Origin: Actinomadura violacea
GTDB lineage: Bacteria > Actinomycetota > Actinomycetes > Streptosporangiales > Streptosporangiaceae
Direction: 5' to 3'
Assembly (NCBI RefSeq): GCF_017573465.1
Contig: NZ_JAGEPF010000015.1
Location: 232,279 to 296,278, forward strand
DNA: 64,000 nucleotides
Translations under genes and position numbers: made by a program
Notes under the pieces: model-generated
What the model was told of the DNA's origin: nothing
Databases searched by the model: none
What the model saw: the letters and a program-made list of their open reading frames with translations, nothing else
Shown here: piece by piece, positions 16,951 to 24,898 of the stretch
How positions within the stretch are numbered: position 1 is the first letter of the stretch
How the letters are laid out: every line of letters begins with the position of its first letter

Positions 16951-17775
16951 TCAGGCGTCCCGGCGGCGCAGCACCAGCACACCGCCCCACAACGCCGCCA
17001 CCGCCCACGCCGCCAGGATCACCGCACCGACACCCGCCGGATACGGGCCGTCCCCGCTCATGAAATGCCGCCCCGCACCGCTCGGCAGCACGTCCGCCGC
17101 CCGGCGCCCCACGCTCGAACCGGCGTTCACCAGCAGCATCGGCACCACCAGCAGGAACAGGAACGCCGTCGTCAGCGTCCCCGCCGTGCTCCGCAGCATC
17201 GCCCCGAGCCCCAGCACCAGCACCGACACCAGCGCCAGGTACACCCCGGCCTGCAGCGCGTCGTCGACGAACACCACCGCCCGGAACCGGCCCCACTCAC
17301 CCAGCACCGGACCGGCCACCGCCGTCCCGACCACACCCAGCACCACCCCCGCGGGCAGCGTCACCGCGGCCAGCACCACCGCCTTGGCCATCAGCATCCG
17401 CCCGCGCCGCGGCACCCACTGCAACGTCGACCGGATCCCGCCCGTCGCGTACTCACCGGTGATCACCAGGATCGCGACCGCCACCACCACGAACTGGACC
17501 ATGTCCAGCGCCGAGATCGCGACCCCGCTCACCGACACCACCCCCTGATCGTCCGACGCCACCTCATTGGTGTTGTTCGACACCGTCGACGACGCCAGGA
17601 CCAGGCACATCAGCCCCATCAGCACGACCGCCGACGCAAGGCCCCACCACGTCGACCGCAGCGACCACAGCTTCGTCCACTCCGCCGCGACCGCCCCCGG
17701 CATCCCGCCGCCCGTCCGCTCGGCCCCGCCGTCCCGGCCGTCCCGGCCCGACCGCGCCCGCACCGTCGCCGCCAT
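16951..17775 (-). CDS. ABC-2 type exporter permease
   Basis: A 274-residue membrane protein with about six helices, an N-terminal cytoplasmic segment ending AAEWTKLWSLRSTWW (typical of ABC-2 permeases) and the conserved ITGEYATGGIRSTLQWVPRR coupling region. The ATG at 17775 shares one base with the ATPase stop codon (TGATG), so the two are coupled. With the ATPase it forms a complete exporter of the NatAB/BcrAB type, often used against antimicrobial peptides or lipid-linked compounds; substrate unknown. Confidence 0.88.
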   Translation of the reverse strand: MAATVRARSGRDGRDGGAERTGGGMPGAVAAEWTKLWSLRSTWWGLASAVVLMGLMCLVLASSTVSNNTNEVASDDQGVVSVSGVAISALDMVQFVVVAVAILVITGEYATGGIRSTLQWVPRRGRMLMAKAVVLAAVTLPAGVVLGVVGTAVAGPVLGEWGRFRAVVFVDDALQAGVYLALVSVLVLGLGAMLRSTAGTLTTAFLFLLVVPMLLVNAGSSVGRRAADVLPSGAGRHFMSGDGPYPAGVGAVILAAWAVAALWGGVLVLRRRDA

Positions 17776-18755
17776 CACGCCCGCACCCCCGCGCCGTACT
17801 CCACGCTCGTCCCCGTCAGCTCCATGTACGCCTCCTCCAGCGATGCCCTCTCCTCGCGCAGCTCCAGCAACGGAACCCGCGCCTCGAACGCCGCCCACCC
17901 GACCCGATCCACCGGCAGGCCCGTCACCACCAGCTCCTCCGCCGACACCCGCACCGCCTCGACGCCCCCGCGCCCCGCCGCACCATCAGCCGGCCCGCCA
18001 TCGGCCGGCCCGCCGTGGACCACCGCACCGTGAGCCGCCTCCAGGCGCGCCGCCAGCTCCGCGGCCCGCGGGCTGCGCACCCGCACCGCGTTCCGCGAAC
18101 TCGACGCGATCACCTCCGCCACCGGCGCGTCCGCGATCAACCGGCCCTTGCCGATCACCACCAGCCGGTCCGCCGTCAGCTGCATCTCGCTCATCAGATG
18201 CGACGACACGAACACCGTCCGGCCCTCCGCCGCCAGCGACCGCATCAGCCCCCGCACCCACAGCACCCCGTCCGGATCCAGCCCGTTCACCGGCTCGTCG
18301 AACAGCAGCACCCCCGGATCCCCGAGCAGCGCACCCGCGATCCCCAGCCGCTGCCCCATCCCCAGCGAGAACGACCCCGCCCGCTTCCCGGCCACCTCCT
18401 CCAGACCCACCAGCCCGAGCACCTCCTCCACCCGGCCCGCCGCGATCCCGTTGCTGCGCGCCATCGCCAGCAGATGCCGCCGCGCCGACCGCCCCGGATG
18501 CACCGCCTTCGCGTCCAGCAGCGCCCCCACCTCACGTAGCGGATGCCGGAACTCGGCATACCGGCGGCCGCCCACCAGCGCCGCCCCCGCGCTCGGACGG
18601 TCCAGCCCCACCACCATCCGCATCGTCGTGGACTTGCCCGCCCCGTTCGGCCCCAGGAAGCCCGTCACCTTCCCGGCCGCCACCTCCAGCGACAGGCCGT
18701 CCACCGCCGTCCTGTCCCCGTATCGCTTCGTCAACCCGCGCAAAGTGATCACCAC
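17775..18755 (-). CDS. ABC exporter ATPase
   Basis: A 326-residue ATPase. Walker A GPNGAGKST is at residues 35-43, the signature is SFSLGMGQRLG, Walker B VLLFDEP, and the switch histidine appears in SSHLMSEMQ. The C-terminal third has a repeated GGPADGGPADG linker. GTG at 18755 follows GGAAGGGG and gives the usual VITLRGLTKRYG opening. It is the first gene of the operon with the permease. The candidate regulator site at 18844-18859 lies about 90 bp upstream. Confidence 0.9.
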   Translation of the reverse strand: MVITLRGLTKRYGDRTAVDGLSLEVAAGKVTGFLGPNGAGKSTTMRMVVGLDRPSAGAALVGGRRYAEFRHPLREVGALLDAKAVHPGRSARRHLLAMARSNGIAAGRVEEVLGLVGLEEVAGKRAGSFSLGMGQRLGIAGALLGDPGVLLFDEPVNGLDPDGVLWVRGLMRSLAAEGRTVFVSSHLMSEMQLTADRLVVIGKGRLIADAPVAEVIASSSRNAVRVRSPRAAELAARLEAAHGAVVHGGPADGGPADGAAGRGGVEAVRVSAEELVVTGLPVDRVGWAAFEARVPLLELREERASLEEAYMELTGTSVEYGAGVRA

Positions 18756-18843
18756 ATCGCCCCTTCCGGCTCCGGCATCCCGACAAAGCCAGAACCTAGG
18801 CGGCGGGGGAGCGGCCCCACAGTGCCCGAACGCCACCCCGCGA

Positions 18844-18859
18844 CCCCTACTTTCGGCAG
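18844..18859. promoter_or_regulatory. Second copy of the CCCCT(G)ACTTTCGGCAG motif
   Basis: CCCCTACTTTCGGCAG differs from the 14363-14379 copy only by one missing base. It stands upstream of the exporter operon in non-coding DNA, in the same orientation relative to the leftward genes of each pair. Confidence 0.5.
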
Positions 18860-18901
18860 GGAACCGGCACCGCCTTCGCCAGCACCGCCCGGACAACGCA
18901 A

Positions 18902-18935
18902 CGGGCCGCCCCGGTGCCACCACCGGAACGGCCCG
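18902..18935 (-). terminator. Hairpin downstream of the PAP2 gene
   Basis: Stem CGGGCCG/CGGCCCG (18902-18908, 18929-18935) with an inner CCGGTG/CACCGG pairing. It lies 17 bp past the stop of the leftward PAP2 gene and upstream of the ABC operon promoter. Confidence 0.6.
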
Positions 18936-18951
18936 CCCACACCCGCAGACG

Positions 18952-19779
18952 CTACGAACCCGGCCTGTGATGCCGCCCCACCGCACCACCCGGACCGCCG
19001 GGACCGCCGGGACCGCCGACACCCCGCACACCGCCCATCACGTCCGGCATCGTCACCGCCGCATCGTCCACCCGCGTCGCACCCGCCGCGGCCGCCGGCA
19101 CCGGCCGGCCACCACGCCCGCCGACACCAAGCCCGCCGCCGTGCCTGCCACCGTGCCCCGCACCCGCCACCGCAGGCACCGGACGCACCCCGAGCAGCAC
19201 CGACCCCACCGAGAAACCCCGCATGAAATCCACCAGCGGCTCGGCCGCCCGCACCAGCACCAGCGCCACCACCGGAGCGACCAGCACGCCCACGCAGAAC
19301 CCCGCCGCCACGTCATGCGGGTAATGCACGCCCACGAACACCCGCGAGAACGCCATCAGCGCCGCCAGCGGCAGCACCAGCGGAGCCAGGGCCCGCCACA
19401 CCACCACCAGCGCCGCCGCCGACGCCGCGGCGATCGTCGCGTGGTTGCTCGGGAACGACCAGTCCCCGGGCGGCGGACACGACGCGATGTGCACCGCCCC
19501 CGACACCGCCCGGCACGGCCGCTCCTCCTGCAGGAAGTCCTTCGACACCTCGCTCACCAGATACGCCGCCACCATCGCGAACGGCGCCGACAACGCCAGC
19601 CCCATCGCCCGCGCGTCCAGGCCCCGCGCCCGCCACCAGCCCGCGACGAACAGCACCGCGAACAACAGCAGCCCCGCGTTGGTCCCCACGTCCGCCACCG
19701 AATGCACCCACGACGGCGTACCCCACGCCCACTCGGTCACATCCCGGTACAGCTGGACGCTGAAATCTGGCGCCTGCAT
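18952..19779 (-). CDS. PAP2-family membrane phosphatase
   Basis: A 275-residue integral membrane protein of the PAP2/PgpB group, which hydrolyses lipid phosphates such as undecaprenyl pyrophosphate or phosphatidic acid. The three phosphatase signatures are present: KDFLQEERP, PSNHA and SRVFVGVHYPHDV (catalytic histidine). Five to six helices are followed by a ~75-residue Gly-rich tail ending in GGPGG repeats. The ATG at 19779 follows AGGGAGA; an ATG 15 bases upstream is possible. A PHO-box-like repeat lies 64-81 bp upstream. Confidence 0.88.
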   Translation of the reverse strand: MQAPDFSVQLYRDVTEWAWGTPSWVHSVADVGTNAGLLLFAVLFVAGWWRARGLDARAMGLALSAPFAMVAAYLVSEVSKDFLQEERPCRAVSGAVHIASCPPPGDWSFPSNHATIAAASAAALVVVWRALAPLVLPLAALMAFSRVFVGVHYPHDVAAGFCVGVLVAPVVALVLVRAAEPLVDFMRGFSVGSVLLGVRPVPAVAGAGHGGRHGGGLGVGGRGGRPVPAAAAGATRVDDAAVTMPDVMGGVRGVGGPGGPGGPGGAVGRHHRPGS

Positions 19780-19842
19780 GCTCTCCCTCACCATCCAGAC
19801 GACCGCCCGGCACCCCGAACCGGCACCGGACCGACCGCCGAA

Positions 19843-19860
19843 GTTCACCCCACGTTCACC
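19843..19860. promoter_or_regulatory. PHO-box-like direct repeat
   Basis: GTTCACC at 19843-19849 and again at 19854-19860, spaced 11 bp, is the direct repeat unit of the Streptomyces PhoP box. It lies upstream of the leftward PAP2 phosphatase gene, reading on the opposite strand. A phosphate-starvation control of a phosphatase is functionally sensible but untested. Confidence 0.55.
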
Positions 19861-19955
19861 ATCCCGTAGAGCTTGGCACGTCCACACGATCGCCCGCGCC
19901 ACAAACACCGCGCATCACCCGGAAGTCGGCCCCGCACCCCCTACCAAAGACAGCC

Positions 19956-20621
19956 CTACCGCCCCTCCGCACGGACGACCCCGCCCGCCTCCACCCCGCC
20001 CGCCTCCACCGCGGCGCCCCCGCGCCCCCGCCGGCGGCCCCGCACCCAGCGCACCCCCTCCACCGCACCCGTCACCGACAACGCCAGCCCCAGGCCCACC
20101 GCCACGCCCTTCACCGGGTCCTCCTCGAACGCCGCACCGCCCACATAACCCAGCAGCCCGCCGTACAGCCCCCACGACACCGCCGCCACCCCCGCGAACA
20201 GCGAGAACCGCCGCAACGGGAAACCCACGGCGCCCATCGTCACCGTCACCGCCGTCCGCCCGCCCGGCACGTACCGCGCCACCACCAGCACCAGCCCGCC
20301 GCGCTCCGCCAGCGCGCCCGCCGCCCGCACCAGCGCCCCATGCCGGCGCGTCCCCGGCCGCGCCCGCCGCAGCAACCGCCCGCCCGGCCCCCGCCCCAGC
20401 AGATACGCCACATGATCACCGGCGAACGCGCCCGCCGCCGCCGACACCACCACCAGCGCCAGATCCGGCGAACCCGACGCCGCGTACACCCCGCCCGTGA
20501 TCACCATGCTCTCGCTCGGCACCACCGGGAAGAACCCGTCCAGCAGCGCCACCGCGAACAGCGCCAGGCAGAACCACGGCGACGACACCGCCGAGCCCAG
20601 GAAATCCAAGATCGCATCCAT
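19956..20621 (-). CDS. DedA-family membrane protein
   Basis: A 221-residue DedA (SNARE-associated/VTT) protein with the re-entrant signature FPVVPSESMVITGGVYA near the N-terminus, GDHVAYLLGR, and the conserved VARYVPGGRTAVTVTMGAVGFPLRRF segment. DedA proteins are polyprenyl-phosphate or phospholipid flippases supporting envelope homeostasis. The ATG at 20621 fits the family length. A plausible promoter (TTCGCC, 16 bp, TAGCGT) ends 8 bp before it. Together with the downstream PAP2 phosphatase, a joint role in lipid carrier recycling is attractive. Confidence 0.88.
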   Translation of the reverse strand: MDAILDFLGSAVSSPWFCLALFAVALLDGFFPVVPSESMVITGGVYAASGSPDLALVVVSAAAGAFAGDHVAYLLGRGPGGRLLRRARPGTRRHGALVRAAGALAERGGLVLVVARYVPGGRTAVTVTMGAVGFPLRRFSLFAGVAAVSWGLYGGLLGYVGGAAFEEDPVKGVAVGLGLALSVTGAVEGVRWVRGRRRGRGGAAVEAGGVEAGGVVRAEGR

Positions 20622-20755
20622 GCCACCCGACGCTAGGAAACCCGCACCGCCGGCGAACCCCCCGAAAGACACCCACCGACCCCGCCCTTCGGCACCCACC
20701 GCCGCAACGAAACCGGTTCGCGCACCACCCCCGTCCTCCAGCAAACTCACATCAC

Positions 20756-21391
20756 GTGACACACCTGCACATCTTCGACATGGACGGCACCCTCCTCACC
20801 GGCACCACCGCCAACCTCCAACTCGCACGCCACCTCGGCACCCTCACCGAACTCCACGCCCTCGAAGCCCGTTTCGCCGCCGGCACCCTCGACACCCGCG
20901 CCTTCTCCACCGAGATCCACCGCCTCTGGCACCACCTCACCCCCGACCACGTCACCGCCGCCTACACCGCGAGCCCCTGGCTCACCGGCATCCCCGACGT
21001 CTGCGCCGACATCCGCGCACGCGGCGAACACTCCGCCGTCATCACCATGTCGCCCGACTTCTTCGCCCGCCACCTCCTCGACCTCGGCTTCGACCACGTC
21101 ATCGCCTCCCGGTTCCCCCCACTCCCGTTCACCACCGCACCCCTCGACACCACCGGCATCCTCACCCCCGACGACAAAGTCCGCATCGCCGAAGAACTCC
21201 GCACCCACCACGACCTCACCACCGACCAATGCCTGGCCTACGGCGACTCCATGTCCGACGCACCCCTCTTCCGCCACCTCACCAACACCATCGCCGTCAA
21301 CGCCGACCACCACCTCGCCGGCATCGCCGCCCTCGACTACCGCGGCACCGACCTCACCGCCGCCTACACCCTCGCCCGCACCCTCCTATGA
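20756..21391 (+). CDS. HAD-superfamily phosphatase, SerB/HAD-IB type
   Basis: A 211-residue HAD hydrolase. Motif I FDMDGTLLTG (residues 7-16), motif II Ser in AVITMSPDF, motif III Lys in DDKVRIAEEL and motif IV YGDSMSDAPLF are all present with an alpha-helical cap. This group includes phosphoserine phosphatase and related small-molecule phosphatases; the exact substrate is uncertain. The GTG at 20756 starts the family's usual THLHIFDMDGT. It is divergent from DedA. Confidence 0.85.
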   Translation: MTHLHIFDMDGTLLTGTTANLQLARHLGTLTELHALEARFAAGTLDTRAFSTEIHRLWHHLTPDHVTAAYTASPWLTGIPDVCADIRARGEHSAVITMSPDFFARHLLDLGFDHVIASRFPPLPFTTAPLDTTGILTPDDKVRIAEELRTHHDLTTDQCLAYGDSMSDAPLFRHLTNTIAVNADHHLAGIAALDYRGTDLTAAYTLARTLL

Positions 21392-21415
21392 CCACCGGGC
21401 CGGGGGAGAGGCCGA

Positions 21416-22468
21416 TCACCCCCGCTCCACCGGCCCCAACAGCGGATGCACCCGCATCGCCGCCTCCAACTCACCCGGCAGCTCATCCCGGTACCGCCCC
21501 AACGTCGACAGATCCGAATGCCCCAGCACCCGCCGCACCGCATCCATGTCCGTCGCCGCCGCCAGCAGATGCGTCGCCGTCGTATGCCGCAGCCCATGCG
21601 GCGTCACACTCCGCCGCCGCCCCGGCTCCACCCCCTCCAGCACCCGATCGATCACCGCCTGCACATCACCCCGCGCCAACCGCCGCCCCCGCCACGACAA
21701 CAGCAACGCCCGCGACTCCACCCCCCGATCCAGCAGCACCCGCCCCTCCGCCACATACGCGTCCAGCACCTCCACCACCGGACGAGGAAGCGGCACATCC
21801 CGCGTCCGCCCGCCCTTCCCGAAAATCCGCCAATACCGCATCCCCCCGTTGACGAAGAAGTCCTCCGCATTCGCCCGCGTCAACTCCGACACCCGCGGCC
21901 CCACCGCCGCCAGCAGCAACACGATCAACCCGTCCCGCAACTCCGTCCGCTGATCCACCCGCCGCCGCGGCGCCGGACCCGCGTCCGCCATCTCCCGCGC
22001 CGCCCCCAGCAACCCCTCCGCCTGCTCCACCGTCAAAGCCCGCCGCTCCGCCCGCAACCCGCCCCGATGCTTCGGCCGCACCGTCACCGCCACCATCGGA
22101 TCCAGCTGCACCCACCCCGCCACCACCGCGTACTTGAAGAACGCCGACAGCGACCGCCGGAACCGCGCCTGCGACGACGCGCTCTGCAACGCCCCACCAC
22201 CCGGCCCCGCCCCCGGCCCCGGCCCCGCACGACGCCGCCCGTCCGGCTTGCGAGCGAACGCCAGCAGCACCTCATCGACGTCCCCGCCCGTCAGATCGTC
22301 CAGCACCCGATCCGCACCCGCCAGCTCCGCGAACGTCACCACGTCCCGCGCGTACAACTCCGCCGACGCCGGCGCCAACGCACCCGTCGAACACTTCGCC
22401 CGGACCATCTCCGCATAACGGTCCACGGCCTCGGCCACGGTCACACGCTCAAGATCGGCAGGACGCAC
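21416..22468 (-). CDS. Tyrosine recombinase (Xer/phage-integrase family)
   Basis: A 350-residue recombinase with every catalytic residue: Arg192 (GPRVSEL), Lys218 (GKGGRTRDV), His291 and Arg294 (HGLRHTTATHLL), His317 (LGHSDL) and the nucleophile Tyr326. An N-terminal SAM-like DNA-binding domain covers ~8-120 and is interrupted by a Gly/Pro-rich loop at 82-93. Length and the HGLRHTxATHLL text resemble XerC/XerD more than large phage integrases. No tRNA, excisionase or phage gene is nearby. GTG at 22468 is the likeliest start; its ribosome site is poor. Confidence 0.85.
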   Translation of the reverse strand: MRPADLERVTVAEAVDRYAEMVRAKCSTGALAPASAELYARDVVTFAELAGADRVLDDLTGGDVDEVLLAFARKPDGRRRAGPGPGAGPGGGALQSASSQARFRRSLSAFFKYAVVAGWVQLDPMVAVTVRPKHRGGLRAERRALTVEQAEGLLGAAREMADAGPAPRRRVDQRTELRDGLIVLLLAAVGPRVSELTRANAEDFFVNGGMRYWRIFGKGGRTRDVPLPRPVVEVLDAYVAEGRVLLDRGVESRALLLSWRGRRLARGDVQAVIDRVLEGVEPGRRRSVTPHGLRHTTATHLLAAATDMDAVRRVLGHSDLSTLGRYRDELPGELEAAMRVHPLLGPVERG

Positions 22469-22556
22469 CCGCCGCACGCTACAACCCGCCACCGACAAAA
22501 CCGCCCCCAGCCGGGTAGGACCACCGCACCCGACACCCGGGGGAGAGGAGCGGCCC

Positions 22557-23264
22557 GTGCTCATCGGCACATCCGGCTGGCAGTACACCGACTGGCGCGA
22601 CGTCCTCTACCCGACCGGCCTCCCGCAACGCGCCTGGCTGCAGCGCTACAGCGAAGTCTTCACCACGGTCGAGAACAACAACGCCTTCTACCGGCTCCCC
22701 AAACGCGGCACCTTCGAAGCCTGGCGAGACAACACCCCGCCCGGCTTCGTCATGGCCGTCAAAGCCAGCCGCTACCTCACCCACATGAAACGCCTCAACG
22801 ACCCCGCAGAACCCGTCGCCCGCCTCATGAACGCCGCCGCCGGCCTCGGCGGCAAACTCGGCCCCGTCCTACTGCAGCTCCCGCCCACCCTGCAGGCCGC
22901 ACCCGACCGCCTCGACGCCTGCCTGCGCCGATTCCCCGACGGCGTCCGCGTCGCCGTCGAACCACGCCACCCCACCTGGTGGACCGCCGACGTCCGCCGC
23001 GTCCTGGAACACCACGGCGCCGCCCTCTGCTGGGCCGACCGCCTCGGCCAGGCCCTCACACCCCTATGGCGCACCACCGGCTGGCTCTACCTGCGCTTCC
23101 ACGAAGGCCCCGCCAATCCCTGGCCCCACTACGACGACGACACGCTGCACGCCTGGGCCGACCGCCTGGACGGCGCCGACGACGCCTACGTCTACTTCAA
23201 CAACGACCCCGGGGGAGCGGCCGTCCGCAACGCCCTGCGCTTCACCGACCTCATCGCCGCCTGA
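22557..23264 (+). CDS. DUF72 family protein
   Basis: A 235-residue TIM-barrel-like protein of the YecE/DUF72 family: GTSGWQYTDWRDVLYP at the start, NNAFYRLPKRGTFEAWRDNTPPGF, VAVEPRHPTWW and a C-terminal VYFNNDPGGAAVRNA. Members are widespread and uncharacterised. The GTG at 22557 follows GGGGGAGAGGAG. It is divergent from the recombinase gene with 88 bp between. Confidence 0.88.
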   Translation: MLIGTSGWQYTDWRDVLYPTGLPQRAWLQRYSEVFTTVENNNAFYRLPKRGTFEAWRDNTPPGFVMAVKASRYLTHMKRLNDPAEPVARLMNAAAGLGGKLGPVLLQLPPTLQAAPDRLDACLRRFPDGVRVAVEPRHPTWWTADVRRVLEHHGAALCWADRLGQALTPLWRTTGWLYLRFHEGPANPWPHYDDDTLHAWADRLDGADDAYVYFNNDPGGAAVRNALRFTDLIAA

Positions 23265-23281
23265 CACCACGTCACGCCACG

Positions 23282-23614
23282 TCACGAGCGCGGCGCATAC
23301 ATGATCAACGCGACGCCGGCCAGGCAGACCAGCGCGCCGGCGAGGTCCCACCGGTCCGGCCGGAACCCGTCGACGACCACGCCCCACGCCAGCGATCCCG
23401 CGACGAACACACCGCCGTACGCGGCCAGGATCCGGCCGAAGTCGGGGGAGGGCTGCAACGTCGCCACGAACCCGTACGCTCCGAGGGCGGCCACGCCCGC
23501 CGCGATCCAGAGCGGCCCGCGATGCTCCCGCCAGCCCTGCCACACCAGCCACGCGCCGCCGATCTCGGCGAGCGCGGCCAGCAGGAACAGAGCGATCGAG
23601 CGCAGCACGGTCAT
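23282..23614 (-). CDS. YnfA/UPF0060 small membrane protein
   Basis: A 110-residue protein with four transmembrane helices of the YnfA family, related in fold to small multidrug resistance exporters: LRSIALFLLAALAEIGGAWLVWQGWREHR, GRILAAYGGVFVAGSLAWGVVVDGFRPDRWD. The ATG at 23614 has AAGGTGA 6 bases upstream. A perfect 14-bp inverted repeat lies 65-98 bp upstream and may sit in its leader or promoter. Confidence 0.88.
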   Translation of the reverse strand: MTVLRSIALFLLAALAEIGGAWLVWQGWREHRGPLWIAAGVAALGAYGFVATLQPSPDFGRILAAYGGVFVAGSLAWGVVVDGFRPDRWDLAGALVCLAGVALIMYAPRS

Positions 23615-23678
23615 GCCGATCACCTTAGAGACCACGCACACGGCCGCCATCGAATCGCCTATAAAGGGATAAATAACG

Positions 23679-23712
23679 CAAACCAGACAGAAGCTGGATT
23701 CTGTCTGGTTTG
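23679..23712. repeat. Perfect 14-bp inverted repeat in an AT-rich gap
   Basis: CAAACCAGACAGAA (23679-23692) pairs exactly with TTCTGTCTGGTTTG (23699-23712) around a 6-nt loop. The surrounding 23640-23720 is much richer in A+T than the rest of the window. No T-tract follows on either strand. It could be a large operator, a leader hairpin of the leftward YnfA gene, or a mobile-element end. The remainder of 23615-23873 shows no gene. Confidence 0.8.
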
Positions 23713-23873
23713 AGATCTGAAAGGGACATCTCACTGCAAGCCCCACGGCAGGCCCCGTCCACCGACGGCGAGCGCGGGCTGCGACCTTGATCATCTGGTG
23801 TCTTCCTGCACAGCCATGGCCGGGGAGCGGGGCGCCTTCCACGGGCTCGAGTCGGGGAGGAGGATGACGGCAT

Positions 23874-24389
23874 ATGCCCGAACTCGACCGACCGCCTCGA
23901 CTCGTCCGGCCGACGGTGGTGGTGCGCGCCTCGTTCCTCGCGGGCGAGCGAGCCGACCGTCTCGCCGAGGGCGCGACCGACGACTGGTCGCGGACGCTCG
24001 ACGACGCCGCCAGGGACTTCGACGCCTTCGTCGCACGCGTCGGAGCAGTCAGGCGCCGATGGGGCGTGCCGTGCAGCACGTTCTGGTACGTGTCCGGCGA
24101 GCACTATGTCGGCACCTTGATCATCCGGCATCGGCTGACACCCGAACTCGCCGAAGCCGGCGGGCACATCGGCTACCACGTCGTCACGCCGTGGCGCCGC
24201 CAGGGCCATGCGACGGCGATGCTCGCCGAAGGGATCGCCGAATGCCGGCGGCTCGGCCTGGAGCGCGTCCTGCTGACGTGCGCGGCCGGCAACGAGCCGT
24301 CGCGCCGCGTCATCCAGGCCAACGGCGGCGTGCCGGACGGTCGGCGCCGCGGCGGGGACCGTTTCTGGATCGCGGTGCGCCCGCAGTGA
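23874..24389 (+). CDS. GNAT-family N-acetyltransferase
   Basis: A 171-residue acetyltransferase. The acetyl-CoA site is GYHVVTPWRRQGHATAML (around residues 99-117), preceded by the beta strand YVGTLIIRHRL and followed by RVLLTCAAGNEPSRRVIQANGG. The ATG at 23874 lies 10 bases after GGGGAGGAGG. Substrate unknown. It is followed by the decayed FBP-type gene. Confidence 0.85.
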   Translation: MPELDRPPRLVRPTVVVRASFLAGERADRLAEGATDDWSRTLDDAARDFDAFVARVGAVRRRWGVPCSTFWYVSGEHYVGTLIIRHRLTPELAEAGGHIGYHVVTPWRRQGHATAMLAEGIAECRRLGLERVLLTCAAGNEPSRRVIQANGGVPDGRRRGGDRFWIAVRPQ

Positions 24390-24450
24390 CCCACGCACAC
24401 GCCGTTCTGCCGTCCGACGCCCCTTTCGTCCCAGCTCCTGCAGATGGTCG

Positions 24451-24464
24451 ATAATGAGCATTAT
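24451..24464. promoter_or_regulatory. Small palindrome upstream of the pseudogene
   Basis: ATAATG-AG-CATTAT, two perfect 6-bp arms in a locally AT-rich stretch, 45 bp before the recognisable start of the FBP remnant. It may be an old operator or promoter element of that gene. Confidence 0.35.
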
Positions 24465-24508
24465 GTTAAGTAGGGGTCATCGACCGCCCTCGCGGGCCCG
24501 ATAACCCG

Positions 24509-24800
24509 TTGCCCGTGCCGCGGCCCTCCCCAAGGAGTTCCCGCAGTCGCCCTGGGACGAGCTCGACTTCCTCGACTGGCGAGACCCCAACGCGCCCGAC
24601 TGCGCGTACCTGGTCGCCGAGACGGGCGAACGGCTCACCGGGATCGCGCTGCGATTCGCGTCCGCGCCCGGCAAGGCGCGCGAGTTCAACTCGGCCAGCC
24701 TGTGCTCGTTCTGCCAGACCGTGCACACCGGCGGCGATGTCGCGTTGATGAGCGCGCGACGCGGCGGCGAGGCCGGCAAGCAGGCAACACCACCTGAGGG
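24509..24800 (+). pseudogene. Decayed FBP-domain (EF-G-binding-like, treble-clef zinc finger) gene
   Basis: Conceptual translation across frames recovers a fragment of the FBP/FusB-like family: LPVPR in one frame (24509-24523), then, after a shift, SPWDELDFLDWRDPNAP, CAYLVAETGERLTGIALR and the zinc-finger part LCSFCQTVHTGGDVALMSARRGG (24547-24780). A further one-base loss near 24782 breaks AGKQGNT into a stop. The usual N-terminal ~25 residues and the C-terminal second cysteine pair are missing. Intact relatives bind EF-G or confer fusidic acid tolerance. Two frameshifts plus both-end loss argue for a genuine pseudogene, not a sequencing slip. Confidence 0.65.
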
Positions 24801-24898
24801 GCCCTGCCCACGTCCCGCTCCCCCGGGTTGACCATCACCTGCGTCCGGTCACCGTGGTGCGGAGGCCGAGCCGCCACTCCCCCTGGATCGGCCTGGGT

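Noticed and set aside
21416..23264. Genomic island or prophage around the recombinase
   Set aside because: No tRNA, att repeats, phage genes or base-composition change extending beyond the gene were seen.
24451..24464. Zur or Fur box
   Set aside because: The palindrome has too short arms and no matching core; no metal-uptake gene is near.
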